DNA of 64,000 nucleotides from Saccharum officinarum (taxonomy: Eukaryota > Streptophyta > Magnoliopsida > Poales > Poaceae): assembly GCA_020631735.1 (NCBI GenBank), contig CM036159.1, positions 16,841,511 through 16,905,510 of the forward strand, read 5' to 3'. Position numbers and translations under genes: made by a program. This document shows positions 10,943 through 22,461 of the stretch, one piece after another. The notes beneath the pieces were generated by a model. That model saw only the letters and a program-made list of their open reading frames with translations. It was not told the DNA's origin and made no database searches. The first letter of the stretch is position 1, and the number at the start of each line of letters is the position of its first letter.

Positions 10943-12952
10943 ATGGCTCAATTAAGCTTGCACATCAACAACACCAAGAAGGCACCTCACTTTGATGGCA
11001 CAAATTATGCATATTGGAAGGTTAAGATGACCGCACACCTCAAGTCAATAAATAGAGAAGTGTGGAAGGTCACCGAAACAAAATTTGAGGTTGCTAATCC
11101 GGAAGTACCTACACCGGTGGAAGAGAAGAAACTCCAATGCAATGACATTGCCATTAGTGCTCTTCATGAGGCACTAGATGACAAGACCTTTGAGCAAGTG
11201 AAGAACATTGAGATCGCTCATGATACTTGGGCCAAGCTAGAAGAAACATTTGAGGGCACCGAAGGCACAAAGACCGCTAAAGCATATATCTTGCAAGAAA
11301 AATTTTCAAGCTTCAATATGCAAGAAGATGAGAGTGTACCGGAAATGTTTCATAGATTGCAAGTCATTGTCAATGAGCTCAAGGCACTTGGTGAGGAGGT
11401 CAAGGACAACCAATTCTCTATGAAGTTTTTGAGAAGCTTGCCCAAGAGATTTGATACATTGATCACCGTGCTAGTGAGGACTACATTGAAGGATTCAACT
11501 CCTCAACAAATATTTCAAGAGGTAATGACCGATGATTCATATAGAGAAGATGATGAGAAGGATGAGTTGGTCAAGAAGAAGAAGAAGGAAAATGAGAAGA
11601 AGGATGATGAGAAGAAGAAGAGTGTGGCATTCAAAGCCACCACATTCAAGGGCAAATCCAAGATTGAATCATCAAGTGAAGAAGACTCAAGCTCTTGTGA
11701 TAGTGATGACATTGATGAGAAGATGGCTCTCTTTGTCAAGCAATTTGGCAAATTCATGAAGAAGAAGGGCTATCGTGCAAGAAGGAGAAAGAACTCATCT
11801 AAGAAGAATGAGCATACCATGAGATGCTTTAGATGCCATAGCAAAGATCATCTCATTGCAAAGTGTCCTTATGATAGTGATGATGATGATGCTATCAAGA
11901 AGGAGAGGAAGAAGCAAAAGAAGAAGCAAGAAAAGAAGGAGAGCTCTCATAAAAAGAAGAATGATTCTCATGTTGCTACATGGGATAGTGATGATTCCTC
12001 AAGTGATGATGAGGATGACTACAAGAGCAAGAAGAAGGGACATGCTAGCATTGCCATCCAAGAGAAGGTCTCCCTCTTCGACACTCCATCATGCTTCATG
12101 GCTAAGGCCGCTAAGGTATCATCCGATGATGAGAGTGATCATGATAATGCTAGTGATAGTGATAGTGATGAAGAAGAATTCACTAAAGATGAACTAATCA
12201 CTATGCTAGAAGATTGCACTCAACACTTTAAAGAATCTAGAAAGGAGTGCAAGGGCTTACTTAAGGAAAAGAAAAACCTTATGCAAGAACTTGATGAGCT
12301 TAGGGCATCTTATGAGAGTCTAAAGGTAGACCATAAGAAGCTTCAAAAGTCTCACACTAAGCTTGAAGAAGCTCATTCCTCTCTAGCTGAAAAATGTGAG
12401 AACATGCCAACTAATGTTGAAAAAGCTAAAACTTGCAACATAGGCATATCATGTGATATAATTGATGAATCTTTACATAAGCCTATTGTTGTTTCCACTA
12501 ACCCTCCATGTAGCTCATCTACATCATCATCATCTAGTAGTGACGGTTTCACTTGTGACTCCACACTAATAGTTGAGAATGAAATTCTCAAGAAGGAGGT
12601 AAAAGAGCTCAATCACACCTTAGCTAAGGCTTATGGTGGTGAGGACCGCTTGCTTATGTGCTTGGGTAGCCAAAGGGCTTCTCTCTATAAAGAGGGATTG
12701 GGCTATAACCCCAAGAAAGGCAATGTCGCTTTTGCTCCTCACAAGACTCGTTTTGTGAAGAACAATGGTAGCTATTGCAAAAGTTGCAAGCAAGTTGGTC
12801 ACATAGAGCAACATTGCATGAACAAGAAATCCAATGCTAAAGTATCCTCAATTAAGTTTGATTCTTTCTATATACTTACCAAGGGTACAAATGGTGTTCA
12901 TGCTAAGTTCATTGGTGCACCATGGATGGGCTCAAAGAAGAAAGTCATTTAG
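10943..12952 (+). CDS. gag: Copia Gag polyprotein (669 codons)
   Basis: The ATG at 10943 is the first after the primer-binding site. The N-terminus (HFDGTNYAYWKVKM, about residues 17-30) is the retrotransposon gag/UBN2 domain that assembles the virus-like particle. Two CCHC zinc knuckles are visible: CFRCHSKDHLIAKC (about residue 295) and CKSCKQVGHIEQHC (about 614). Between them lie long Lys/Asp/Ser-rich and probable coiled-coil stretches, as in SIRE-type Gag. Translation ends at a TAG at 12950-12952; the same frame then stays open to a TGA near 13016. The protease frame is +1 relative to gag. If translated, this Gag is essentially complete. Confidence 0.9.
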   Translation: MAQLSLHINNTKKAPHFDGTNYAYWKVKMTAHLKSINREVWKVTETKFEVANPEVPTPVEEKKLQCNDIAISALHEALDDKTFEQVKNIEIAHDTWAKLEETFEGTEGTKTAKAYILQEKFSSFNMQEDESVPEMFHRLQVIVNELKALGEEVKDNQFSMKFLRSLPKRFDTLITVLVRTTLKDSTPQQIFQEVMTDDSYREDDEKDELVKKKKKENEKKDDEKKKSVAFKATTFKGKSKIESSSEEDSSSCDSDDIDEKMALFVKQFGKFMKKKGYRARRRKNSSKKNEHTMRCFRCHSKDHLIAKCPYDSDDDDAIKKERKKQKKKQEKKESSHKKKNDSHVATWDSDDSSSDDEDDYKSKKKGHASIAIQEKVSLFDTPSCFMAKAAKVSSDDESDHDNASDSDSDEEEFTKDELITMLEDCTQHFKESRKECKGLLKEKKNLMQELDELRASYESLKVDHKKLQKSHTKLEEAHSSLAEKCENMPTNVEKAKTCNIGISCDIIDESLHKPIVVSTNPPCSSSTSSSSSSDGFTCDSTLIVENEILKKEVKELNHTLAKAYGGEDRLLMCLGSQRASLYKEGLGYNPKKGNVAFAPHKTRFVKNNGSYCKSCKQVGHIEQHCMNKKSNAKVSSIKFDSFYILTKGTNGVHAKFIGAPWMGSKKKVI

Positions 12953-13031
12953 GTACCAAAGAGCTTAGTCTCTAACCTTGGAGGACCCAAACAAGTTTGG
13001 GTACCTAAAAAGAATTGATCTTGTCTTGTAG

Positions 13032-16000
13032 GTCAATTACAAAGCCGGAGGAAGGCATTGGGTGCTTGATAGTGGGTGCACTCAACATATGACCGGGGAT
13101 TCTTGTATGTTTAAATCAATTGATACTAGTCAAAATGGTGGTTTTGATGCTATCACTTTTGGCAACAACAAGAAAGGCAAGGTCAAGGGGCTTGGTAAAA
13201 TTGCTATCTCAAATGACATGAGCATATCTAATGTGTTGCTAGTTGAGAGCTTAGATTTCAATCTTTTATCGGTGGCACAACTTTGTGATCTTGGCTTCAA
13301 GTGCATATTTGGTAGTGATGATGTTGAAGTCATAAGTGTTGATGGATCAAATTTGATATTCAAAGGATTTAGACATGGTAGCTTATACTTGGTTGACTTC
13401 AATGATAGTGAGACACAATTGACATCATGCTTGCTTAGTAAATCTAGTATGGGTTGGTTATGGCATAGAAGGCTTGGTCATGTTGGAATGAAACAATTGA
13501 ACAAACTTTTAAGGCATGACTTAGTTAGAGGATTGAAGGATGTCACCTTTGAGAAGGATAAACTATGTAGTGCTTGTCAAGCCGGCAAACAAGTTGGAAA
13601 TACACATCCTAGTAAAAGTGAAATGAGCACATCAAAGGCATTTGAGTTATTGCACATGGACTTGTTTGGGCCAACAACATACACTAGCATTGGTGGCAAC
13701 AAGTATGGCTTTGTGATAGTGGATGACTACACTAGATACACTTGGGTGCTCTTTCTTTATGACAAGAGTGATGTTTATGATCTATTCAAGTCTTTTGTCA
13801 AGAGGGTACAAAATGAGTTTGAGACTACCATCAAGAAGATTAGAAGTGACAATGGTAGTGAGTTTAAGAACACAAGAATTGAAGATTTGTGTGATGATCT
13901 TGGTATTGGACATCAATTCTCACTAACATACACTCCTCAATCCAATGGTGTAGTTGAAAGGAAAAATAGAACCTTGATTGATATGGCTAGATCAATGCTT
14001 AGTGAATACAGTGTGAGTCATTCATTTTGGAGTGAAGCTATCAACACGGCTTGCTATTGTAGCAACCGTCTCTATTGCCATGGGAAGCTTGGAAAGACAC
14101 CATATGAGCTATTGAATGGAAGAAAGCCCAACATTGCATACTTTAGAGTGTTTGGTTGCAAATGCTATATTCTTAAGAAAGGCACTAGATTGAGCAAGTT
14201 TGAAAAGAAATGTGATGAAGGGTTCTTACTTGGTTATTCTACCACAAGTAAAGCATATAGAGTTTGAAATCTCACAAATGGCACCTTGGAAGAAGTTCAT
14301 GATGTTGAGTTTGATGAAACCCAAGGGTCTCAAAATGAAGCTCAAAACCTTGATGATGTGAGAGGAGATCAATTGTCAAATGCAATGAAGAACATGGACA
14401 TTGGTGACATAAGGCCAGGGCAAGTTGATGATGATGATACTCATATGATCAACCAAAGTGTACACATTGATACAAATCAAGCAAGCTCTAGTGGTTCTCA
14501 TGATGAAGTGCAAGATCAAGGTCAAGCTAGTGGAAGTAACCAACTCCCAATACTCCAACCTACTAATATTGCAAGAGATCATCCATTGGATCAAATCATT
14601 GGTGGAATTCAAAGTGGTGTTCAAACTAGATCAAAGCTAGCATCCTTTTGTGAGCACTACTCATTTGTGTCACTTGAAGAACCTAAGAAAATAGAAGATG
14701 CATTGAAAGATTCCGATTGGGTAAATGCCATGCATGAAGAGCTAAACAACTTCACTAGAAATCAAGTTTGGAAACTTATTGAAAGGCCAAAGAACTATAA
14801 TGTGATTGGTACTAAGTGGGTCTTTAGAAACAAGCAAGATCAAGATGGTGTAGTTGTAAGAAACAAAGCAAGATTGGTAGCACAAGGTTACACACAAGTT
14901 GAAGGTCTTGACTTTGGAGAGACATATGCACCGGTTGCAAGATTGGAGGCTATTAGAATCTTATTAGCATATGCTTGTGCACACAACATTAAGCTCTATC
15001 AAATGGATGTCAAGAGTGCATTTCTCAATGGCTACATCAATGAAGAAGTTTATGTTGAGCAACCTCCCGGTTTTGAAGATGACAAGAAGCCTGATCATGT
15101 TTACAAGCTAAAGAAGGCATTGTATGGTTTGAAGCAAGCACCTAGAGCATGGTATGAGAGGTTGAGGGACTTTCTCCTCTCTAAAGGGTTCAAGATGGGA
15201 AAGGTTGACACCACTCTCTTCACCAAGAAGCTTGGAAATGACTTGTTTGTGTTGCAAATCTATGTTGATGATATTATCTTTGGATCAACTAACCAAGACT
15301 TTTGTGAAGAGTTTGGAAATATGATGGCTAATGAGTTTGAAATGTCTATGATTGGAGAGCTTAGTTACTTCCTTGGACTTCAAATCAAGCAAATGAAGAA
15401 TGGCACTTTTGTAAGTCAAGGCAAGTACATCAAGGACATGATCAAGAAGTTTGGATTGCAAGAAGCTAAGCCAATGAGCACACCAATGGGCACTAATGAT
15501 CAATTGGGTATTGATGCTAGTGGCAACATGGTAGATCAAAAACAATACCGATCCATGATTGGAAGTTTGCTCTATGTCACCGCTTCTAGGCCGGATGTGA
15601 TGTTTAGTGTATGCAAGTGTGCAAGATATCAAGCTTCACCTAGAGAAAGTCACTTGAAAGCAACCAAGAGAATATTGAGATATCTCAAGGGCACTCATGA
15701 TGTTGGATTATGGTTTCCAAAGGGGTCTAACTTTGAGTTGATTGGATATTCGGACTCCGACTATGGTGGATGCAAGATTGATAGAATGAGCACAAGTGGC
15801 ACTTGTCAATTGCTTGGAAGGTCTCTTGTTTCATGGTCATCAAAGAAACAAAATAGTGTTGCACTATCTACCGCCGAGGCCGAATACATTAGTGCCGGTA
15901 GTTGTTGTGCACAATTACTTTGGATGAAGGCCACCTTGAATGATTTTGGAATTAAGTTCAAGAATGTTCCATTGTTTTGTGACAATGAAAGTGCAATCAA

Positions 16001-16214
16001 GATGACACAAAATCCGGTTCAACATTCAAGAACGAAGCACATTGACATAAGGCATCACTTCATAAGAGACCATCAACAAAAGGGTGATATTAGCATTGAA
16101 AGCATTGGCACCGAAGATCAACTAGCCGATATCTTTACAAAGCCACTTGATGAGAAGAGATTTTACAAGTTAAAGAATGAATTGAACATACTTGACTTCT
16201 CCAACTTGAAATGA
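13032..16214 (+). pseudogene. pol: Copia Pol: protease, integrase, reverse transcriptase, RNase H (one internal stop)
   Basis: The frame opens after a TAG at 13029. Protease: DSGCTQHMTG (about 13065-13094). Integrase: zinc-binding HRRLGHVGM...CSACQAGK (about 13465-13590), then catalytic D in LLHMDLFGP, D in SDNGSEF and E in [44 protein letters not shown], the active site YVDDIIFGS (about 15260), and FLGLQI. RNase [11 protein letters not shown] and STAEAEYI. An in-frame TGA at 14265-14267 cuts Pol between the integrase C-terminus and RT. The rest reads without a frameshift to the TGA before 16215. The copy is therefore recently inactivated. Confidence 0.95.
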
Positions 16215-17268
16215 GTGCACCCCCACATTCTTATATGACATGCCTCTCCTCCAACATAGCAAGGTAAAGTTGTTTGGCATATCATCCATACTTTGATAAG
16301 GACATGTTTAGAACATTTAGACATATTTGCATGACAAATAGGCTCATTCATGAAAATCAAATGAGTTTAATGTATATATGGTACCACTATTGCTTCTATG
16401 TTTGATTGACCTAGTGGTAGCATATGACATGTTTGTGGGCTTGCAAACCTAGTGTTGAATCTAGAAAATGAGCTCATGATGTGTATTTCAACATGGTCAA
16501 GATAACCCTTATACTTTATGAGGTGTGAAGAAGCTTGTCCTTGGATCAAACCGAATTACATATTCTAGGCAAGTGATCTAGATTAAACCATAATTTGGAC
16601 TCCCTCATATTGATTGACTTATCTCTCACTAAAATTGGCACCTTTTTGGTGATTGTTGACAAAGGGGGAGAGAAAAGTCATAAAGATAGAAAAGTCACAA
16701 AGATAAAAAGTTAAGTTACTAAGGGGGAGAGAAAGCAAAAGATATGACATTAGAAAGGGATCAATTAAAATTGAGCACACAAGTAGGGGGAGCAAGCTCA
16801 TGAATTATTTATTGCATTTGTATGTGCATTAACATAATGAATTGTTGCATTGCAAAGCTTAAATTCATAATTCATGATTGTATGGTGTATGCTAGAAATA
16901 GAACTTGAATGATGATTTGTTGAAAGTAGCTTTATAAGTGGTATCTAGACACCTTTGCTTATAATGTTGATCTCACGGGGTACTTTAGTGTTTGTGATCT
17001 TTACAAGTGATGTATTACAAGTGGTGTCTAGCTACATCGATGCTAAGGATGGTATATAAAGGCAACTCCGATTGGTATCACGCTTCAAAGGTCCATTCTA
17101 TATACCTTAGCATCAATTTGATAGTAGTAACTCTCCCAAAATTCAAATCCAGACATATGTGCACAATTGAACCAAACTCATGGAAGCACATATGTAGGGG
17201 GAGCTAATACTATCGAAATTGAAAATTGATTTCATTTCATATCTTTGTGATGGTTGTCATCAATTACC
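16215..17268 (+). other. Copia 3' untranslated region with repeated polypurine tracts
   Basis: No ORF of interest, so no env-like gene. Repeated AGGGGGAG tracts occur near 16663, 16719, 16786 and 17195 before the functional tract at 17269. Serial polypurine tracts in this position are a known trait of the SIRE/Maximus lineage. Confidence 0.7.
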
Positions 17269-17281
17269 AAAAAGGGGGAGA
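17269..17281 (+). other. Polypurine tract
   Basis: AAAAAGGGGGAGA lies one base before the 3' LTR start (TGAAAG at 17283). It is the expected plus-strand primer site for reverse transcription. Confidence 0.85.
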
Positions 17282-17282
17282 T

Positions 17283-19341
17283 TGAAAGCCCAAGTTTGGT
17301 TTTGGTAATTAATGACACCAAGTTGCTAATGCCATGTGTTAAGTGTTTTGAGTTAGGCATAAGCAACGCATGTGATGAAAGTGTACGTGGCAAGGAGTGG
17401 TGGCCACAAGATCACAAAGAAATGGTGCATGGACATGAAATGACGATCATGGTGGAGATGCACATAATATGATGAACTTGATGATCAAGTGGAGGAGAAA
17501 GATCTAAGAGCGCAAGGCAAAGGTATAACCATAGGGTTTTCCTTTTGCCGGTCTAAGTTGAGTAGAGAAGTGATTGACCGGATTTAGGATACATAGTCGA
17601 CTATCAAGAGGGGCAATCACGGTTAGCTCAGGAATCAAGTGCCACTAGATCAATGTCTTGAGCATATGCATTAGGATCTAGTTGAGAACTAACATAACGC
17701 CTTGGAAAATATTTGTGAAATGCTAACACACATGCACTTTGTGGTGTACACTTGGTGGTGTTAGCACATTTGCGAAGGCGGTGGTGTTTGAGCGGTAATA
17801 AGGGGTTTGGGGTTCGCTCTCCCTCCCGCCGAGCGTGCGAGCGCGGGATTCAGGCGTTTTCGAGAAAATGAAATGCCTATTTTCTATTGCGCCGGAGGCG
17901 AGAAAAGGTGGCGAAAGTCTGAAATATTTTTCACTGAAAAACGGCGATCGGACGCTGCACCGGACGCGGTCTCGGTTTGACCGGACGCGTCCGGTCAGTT
18001 CAACGCAGCGCGAGCTCTAGGGTTTGTGACCGGACGCGGGTCTGGCCTGACCAGCGCGTCCGGTCAGTACAACTGAGCGTAAGAGAGAAGCGCGCGACCG
18101 GCGCGTCCGGTCCTTCACGGGACCGGAGCGTCCGGTCAGGCGTCCAGGAACACAGAGTGAAGCGGAGTGACAATCGGACGCGCGGCGCGTCCGGTCACGT
18201 ATGATCGGACGCGTCCGGTCGTAGCTGGAGCTTACTGGAACGCGACCGGACACTGGCACTGTCGCGTCCGGTCACTCGTTGAGCGCGTCCGGTCACGTGT
18301 GATCTGACGCGTCCGGTCTCAATAGGAGCTTACTGGAACGCGACCGGACGCTGGCACTGTCGCGTCCGGTCACTCGGTTCAGCGCGTCCGGTCAGGGCAA
18401 CGGCTAGTTCTGACGCGCACAGTTCACGGTTGTCGTGTAGTGACCGGACGCGTCCGGTCACCCTGACCGGAGCGTCCGGTCAGCACGATTTTCGCTGCGT
18501 CGTCCGTAACGGCTAGCTGCGTACCCCTTCGTTATAAATAGAGGATGTCCTGGGTTTGAGGGTAACTCTTGCATATTTTGAGATATAGAGACATCCTTTG
18601 AGCTAGAGAACAACCCCTCCACTCATCTCTTTGATTGATTGCACATCTTGAGTGAGATTGAGTGAGATTCAAGTGCTTTGCTTGAGAGTTGCATTCTAGA
18701 GGCACTTGATCTTCGAGTTGCTGCGGATTTCTCGTTACTCTTCCGTGTTTCCCGACACGGTAGACGGCTTGGAGCAGCGGAGGTGATTGAGCTCGTAATT
18801 GGAGATTGTTGGAGCCTTCACCAAGTGTTGTAAGGGGTTCTTGATCCTTCCCCGTGGGAGTTCGCAAATTGGATACTCTAGTGGACCTCGTGGCTTGGAG
18901 GATTCCCATCTTGTGTGCGGTTGTGCGGCGCCCGCCGAGGGCTCAACTCTTGATAGTTGATTAGCTCGCGAACTGACAAGTGGGTGCATCGCCACAACGA
19001 GGAGTAGCTTGCCGGGAAGCAAGTGAACCTCGGGATAAATTCTTGTGTCATTCTCTTCCCGAGGATTTCTCTTGTGTGATTGATTGATTGGTACTTCTCA
19101 TCTCTACACGGCGGTATAATCACTCGAAGCTCTTCTCTCGTTTTACATCTTGTATCTAGCTTGTTGTTGTTGTAGTGTTTAGTGGATAGCCTTGTACTAG
19201 ACTTGTGTAGGTGGCTTGCTTAATTAGTTAGAGCTAGTGCATTTTGCTCCGCCACCTTTTATACTAACTTGTGGTTAAGTAATTCTTGTAGAAGTTTTAA
19301 TTAGGCTATTCACCCCCCCCTCTAGCCATTCGGACCTTACA
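17283..19341 (+). repeat. 3' LTR of the Copia element
   Basis: It starts TGAAAGCCCAAG directly after the polypurine tract and ends CGGACCTTACA before the TSD GCGGC. It differs from the 5' LTR at about 14 sites by eye, e.g. near 17631, 17709, 17920, 18172, 18774, 18785 and 19247. Confidence 0.95.
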
Positions 19342-20603
19342 GCGGCGGCGGTGACCAAAAACAGAGAAAGCAAAAACGGTTCACGGTGAGCTCGACGTAT
19401 ATATAGGCATGGCCACGGTGATCAGTTCTGGAAGGCGCGCGTCGTCGCGCTGGCGGTCCTGGCGCGCGCGAAGGGCCTGGACATCGCCCGGCGGCTCGCC
19501 GGCGCCCATGCCGTGCGGTGCCCGGCGGTGATTGGTCGGGCACTGTAGCTCCCCCAACTTTGTAAAAACAAACTGTATTTCTTAAATTACTCCCAAATTC
19601 ATGTAACAACTTGAAAAATTCCAAAGATATGAAATCTTCAGAATTTCAAGCTCTACAAGTTTTGTATTGAACACTTTCTCAAATTCAAACTGGATTTTGA
19701 AATTTGAGTTTAAATTCAAAAGGAGACACTTTTTGGAAATTTGGTAATTTAGAAATTACTTTGGATTTTATATTGAAACTTCAGAAACTCCAAACACCAA
19801 AGTTGTACATACAGCTAAGACCTACAACTTTGCTATTCAAAACATTTTTAAATTCTGCCTCCATTTTGAAATTTGAGTTCGGGAACAAAAAGGGGTCAAA
19901 TATGAAATTTGCTTATTTTCAAAATTGCTCCACATTTTACACTAAAACTTTGAAAACTCAAAACACCAAAGTTGTAGACCTTGAAAAGTTCTACAAACTT
20001 GATTTCAAACTTTTTCCCAAATTTTGCTTAGATTTTGAATTATTTAAAAAGGGGTAAAACAGGGGCTTGGAATTTAGGGTTTTCGGAGGAATTTGCAATT
20101 GAAATTTGTTGCTACCTTAATTGGTGATTACTTAATGATCAAACCATCATCCAAGGGCATCATTTGGACAAGCATGACATGGTTGACCAAATGCCACTCT
20201 TGGTTGACCAATTTAGCTTTTGAAACTCTTTTAACATTTCTCCAAATTTGAATTTAAATTCGAATCGGAAAACTCATGACAAGTTTTTGGATTCCAATTC
20301 AAACTCAAACTTGGAGCTTCATTTTATGTGTTGCACTTGAGCTCATACCCTACACTTGACACTAGTGTGTAACACAGTCACACACCTCAAATTACGCAGG
20401 GCATGGACTAAGTATTTTCGGTGTCATTCGAAATTAGGGTTTTTGGTTCGGATCACTCCACTGAGAAACACATCCAATCTTGAAAGGTAAACTCTTTTTA
20501 GTTAATGCATCACAGGGTTGACCTAATCATGGATGCTTTACAATGCAATATGATGACATGGCAGGTTAATTAGAAACCATAACACCCGGGGTGTTACAGC
20601 GCA

Positions 20604-21628
20604 ACAAACCAATCATCCAGGTGTTCAAGCTGACACCAGTTTCAGGCATCAAGGATGGCACCTGAATCCAATTTCCTGCCTATTTCCAAATTTCCCTCGC
20701 CATTGGACACTCACAGAACAGGTGTTGGGTGGTTTCCAAACTCCTCAGGCAAAGCTGACAAAAATATTCATTTGTCCAGCCTCTGATTTGCAGGTGAGCT
20801 GTTGTCCAGATTCTATTTTGCAGCATGAGCCATAAAAAGAACTTACATTTCGGCGGCGCTTTGGTTTTGCATATCTGAGCTGCAGACTCGCATTTAGTCC
20901 TTCCTATGAAGTGCGCTGCATACGCCGACTTTGCCGAGTAGGCACCATCTGCTGTCTGTACCCAGGCGATCGTGTCTTGCTGCGAGTCCGACAGAACTAT
21001 GTCTTCCAGCATTTCCCACAGTTTGGTGTATTCAACAATGATCTCGTGGCTAAGGTTGCGGTCGATATCACTGATCCATCTATTGTCAGTAAGTGCTTGG
21101 GCCACCGTTCTATTTTTCCTTCTGATGTGTTTGTGCAGCAACGGGAAACACACAACCAGCGTCTCGCCGTTAAGCCACCTCGAGTTCCAGAAGGACGCCA
21201 TCTTACCGTCCCCCAACTGGACGACAGTGGCTGCATTGAAAATAGCTCTATCTTCATTCGTTACAGGAACCTGCAGGCCCTCCCAAGGTCTTGGTCTGGT
21301 GTCCCAGCTAAACCACAGCCATCTGAGACGAAGTGACTAACTAAAATGATCGAGGTCTTTGATGCCCAGACCATCATTTGGATGTGGTGTGTAGACTTTA
21401 GGCCACGCCTCTTTGCACTTTCTTCCAGTGAGTTCCCCGTTGCTAGCCCAGAGGAATTTTTTCCTCATCTTGTCAATTTCCTTTAAGAATTTCTTCGGTG
21501 CCTTGATCACAGTCAGCAGGTAAACCGGCAACGAGCTGAGCACAGATTTCACAAGCTCGCGCCGGCCTGCCACATTGACTAATTTTCCTTGCCATCCAGC
21601 CAGCTTGCTCTTTGCCCTATCCTATATG
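20604..21628 (-). pseudogene. LINE reverse-transcriptase C-terminal region with zf-RVT, 5' portion
   Basis: Minus-strand frames give FLWASNGELTGRKC...AWPKVYTP (21573-21337), then a separate frame with DGKMASFWNSRWLNGE, SAKSAYAAHF and PPKCKFFLWLMLQNRIWT. The CQLCLRSLETTQHLFCECP motif is the zf-RVT zinc-binding signature of plant L1-type ORF2 proteins. A stop between the two frames and another at 20680 disrupt it. The domain continues in the fragment at 5703-5994 once the inserted LTR is removed. Confidence 0.75.
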
Positions 21629-21642
21629 TACCTGAGTAAAAA

Positions 21643-22066
21643 TCACATCTAATGTAATGGAAGGGTTAATTGCCGTGTTGTTTATGATTTCAATCATCAT
21701 AAACTGACCATGCATTTTTAACATCCCCTTAATTTCTCCTGCAGGGTAATTGTATTGGCACAATTTGAATCCAACACTTTGGAGTGCCGACTTGGTTCAT
21801 CATGACATATACAGCCTAAACTGTTGCGTCTGTTAATTTATCTACATATACTACTAGCATAAGTCCAACTTGGTTCATCACGACAACGGTAGCTATTCGC
21901 AAGATTTCAATGAAAGGATTTGCACATATCAACAGAGAGAAGCTAAATCTATCTACATGTACTACTAGCATAGTCCACGAACACAACAGAAAAGGAGGTC
22001 GCTTCGATTCAGCCGGCGGCACGCACTGACGCGCGCGCTTCCGATCCGTTCCTCCGCGATGGAGGC
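21643..22066. other. Spacer between the LINE and the 105-aa gene
   Basis: Mostly AT-rich. It contains an internal near-duplicate (TCTACAT-TACTACTAGCATA-GTCCA at about 21841 and 21951) and probably the 3' untranslated region of the minus-strand gene at 22067. Nothing else is seen. Confidence 0.3.
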
Positions 22067-22384
22067 TCACGAAGACCAGCAGCTGAGGCGCAGCGCCTCC
22101 TCGAACTTGCGTTCCAGCTCCTTATTAGCGTCGGCGGCCGCCGCCGACGACTTGACCTCCTCGCCGGCGTCGCGCTCGTGCAGTGTCGCCTTCCCCTCCG
22201 CCGGCACCGCCTCCGGCCGCCGCTGGAACAAAGCGAGTGAGAGCACGCTGCGCACGCTCATCCGGAAGCCGCCGCCGGGGGCAGCCTCCTCCTCCCTGCG
22301 ACGCGGCGGCGCCCCCACCTCCGTCGTCGATCTGCTGTGGAGCTGGTGGTAGCTCAGGAACAGCATCGACGCGCTCGGGGCCAT
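22067..22384 (-). CDS. Small uncharacterised plant protein, 105 aa
   Basis: A single-exon ORF from ATG at 22384 to TGA at 22067. A consensus TATAAATT lies about 80 bp upstream on the same strand, supporting it as a real gene. The protein has a basic, Arg-rich middle (PPRRREEE) and an Ala/Glu-rich helix running to a distinctive C-terminus, ERKFEEALRLSCWSS. No signal peptide or membrane segment is clear. An overlapping plus-strand frame (22059-22352) is open but lacks such promoter support. I do not recognise a characterised family, so no function is claimed. Confidence 0.55.
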   Translation of the reverse strand: MAPSASMLFLSYHQLHSRSTTEVGAPPRRREEEAAPGGGFRMSVRSVLSLALFQRRPEAVPAEGKATLHERDAGEEVKSSAAAADANKELERKFEEALRLSCWSS

Positions 22385-22461
22385 CGCTACTCTGATGAAT
22401 CTCTGGTTGGGTCGCTACAACGAGTTGCTGGTTACGGGCTGGCGTGCGCGGTGTGCCGGGA

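Larger units (their letters stand above)
8824..19341 (+). mobile_element. Nearly intact Ty1/Copia element, SIRE/Maximus type, 10.5 kb
   Basis: It contains two 2059-bp LTRs (8824-10882 and 17283-19341), a primer-binding site, gag, pol in the order protease-integrase-RT-RNase H (the Copia order), a polypurine tract, and a perfect 5-bp target duplication GCGGC (8819-8823 and 19342-19346). Comparing the LTRs by eye I count about 14 substitutions, nearly all transitions (about 0.7%), so insertion was recent. Large LTRs, a long gag with two zinc knuckles and repeated GGGGGAG tracts before the 3' LTR point to SIRE/Maximus. No env-like ORF is present. Stops at 12950 and 14265 make this copy defective. 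Confidence 0.95.
5995..20598 (-). mobile_element. Solo LTR 1, Gypsy-like (about 4.1 kb), interrupted by a Copia element
   Basis: On the minus strand it starts TGTAACACCCCGGGTGTTA at 20598 and ends ...GGTTCTGTGATA at 5995. A perfect 5-bp duplication GCGCA lies at 5990-5994 and 20599-20603. Removing the Copia insertion and its duplication leaves 4081 bp. Related sequence is found in opposite orientation at 51313-59574. No gag, pol, primer-binding site or second LTR is attached, so this is a solo LTR left by LTR-LTR recombination. Length and TGTAACACC ends suggest the Del/Tekay chromovirus lineage; this is inference. The terminal TG is mutated to TA at 5995. Confidence 0.8.
5539..21642 (-). mobile_element. 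5'-truncated L1-like LINE, split by later insertions
   Basis: The two LINE parts are 5553-5994 and 20604-21628, about 1.47 kb once the nested LTR is removed. They are flanked by a perfect 14-bp duplication, TACCTGAGTAAAAA, at 5539-5552 and 21629-21642. Read on the minus strand, the element encodes the end of a plant L1 reverse-transcriptase ORF: an RT thumb-like region (RRELVKSVLSSLPVYLL), then a zf-RVT module. Internal stops are present, for example after DLDHFS near 21337. The 3' end does not show a clear poly(A). It is a dead copy. Confidence 0.75.
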
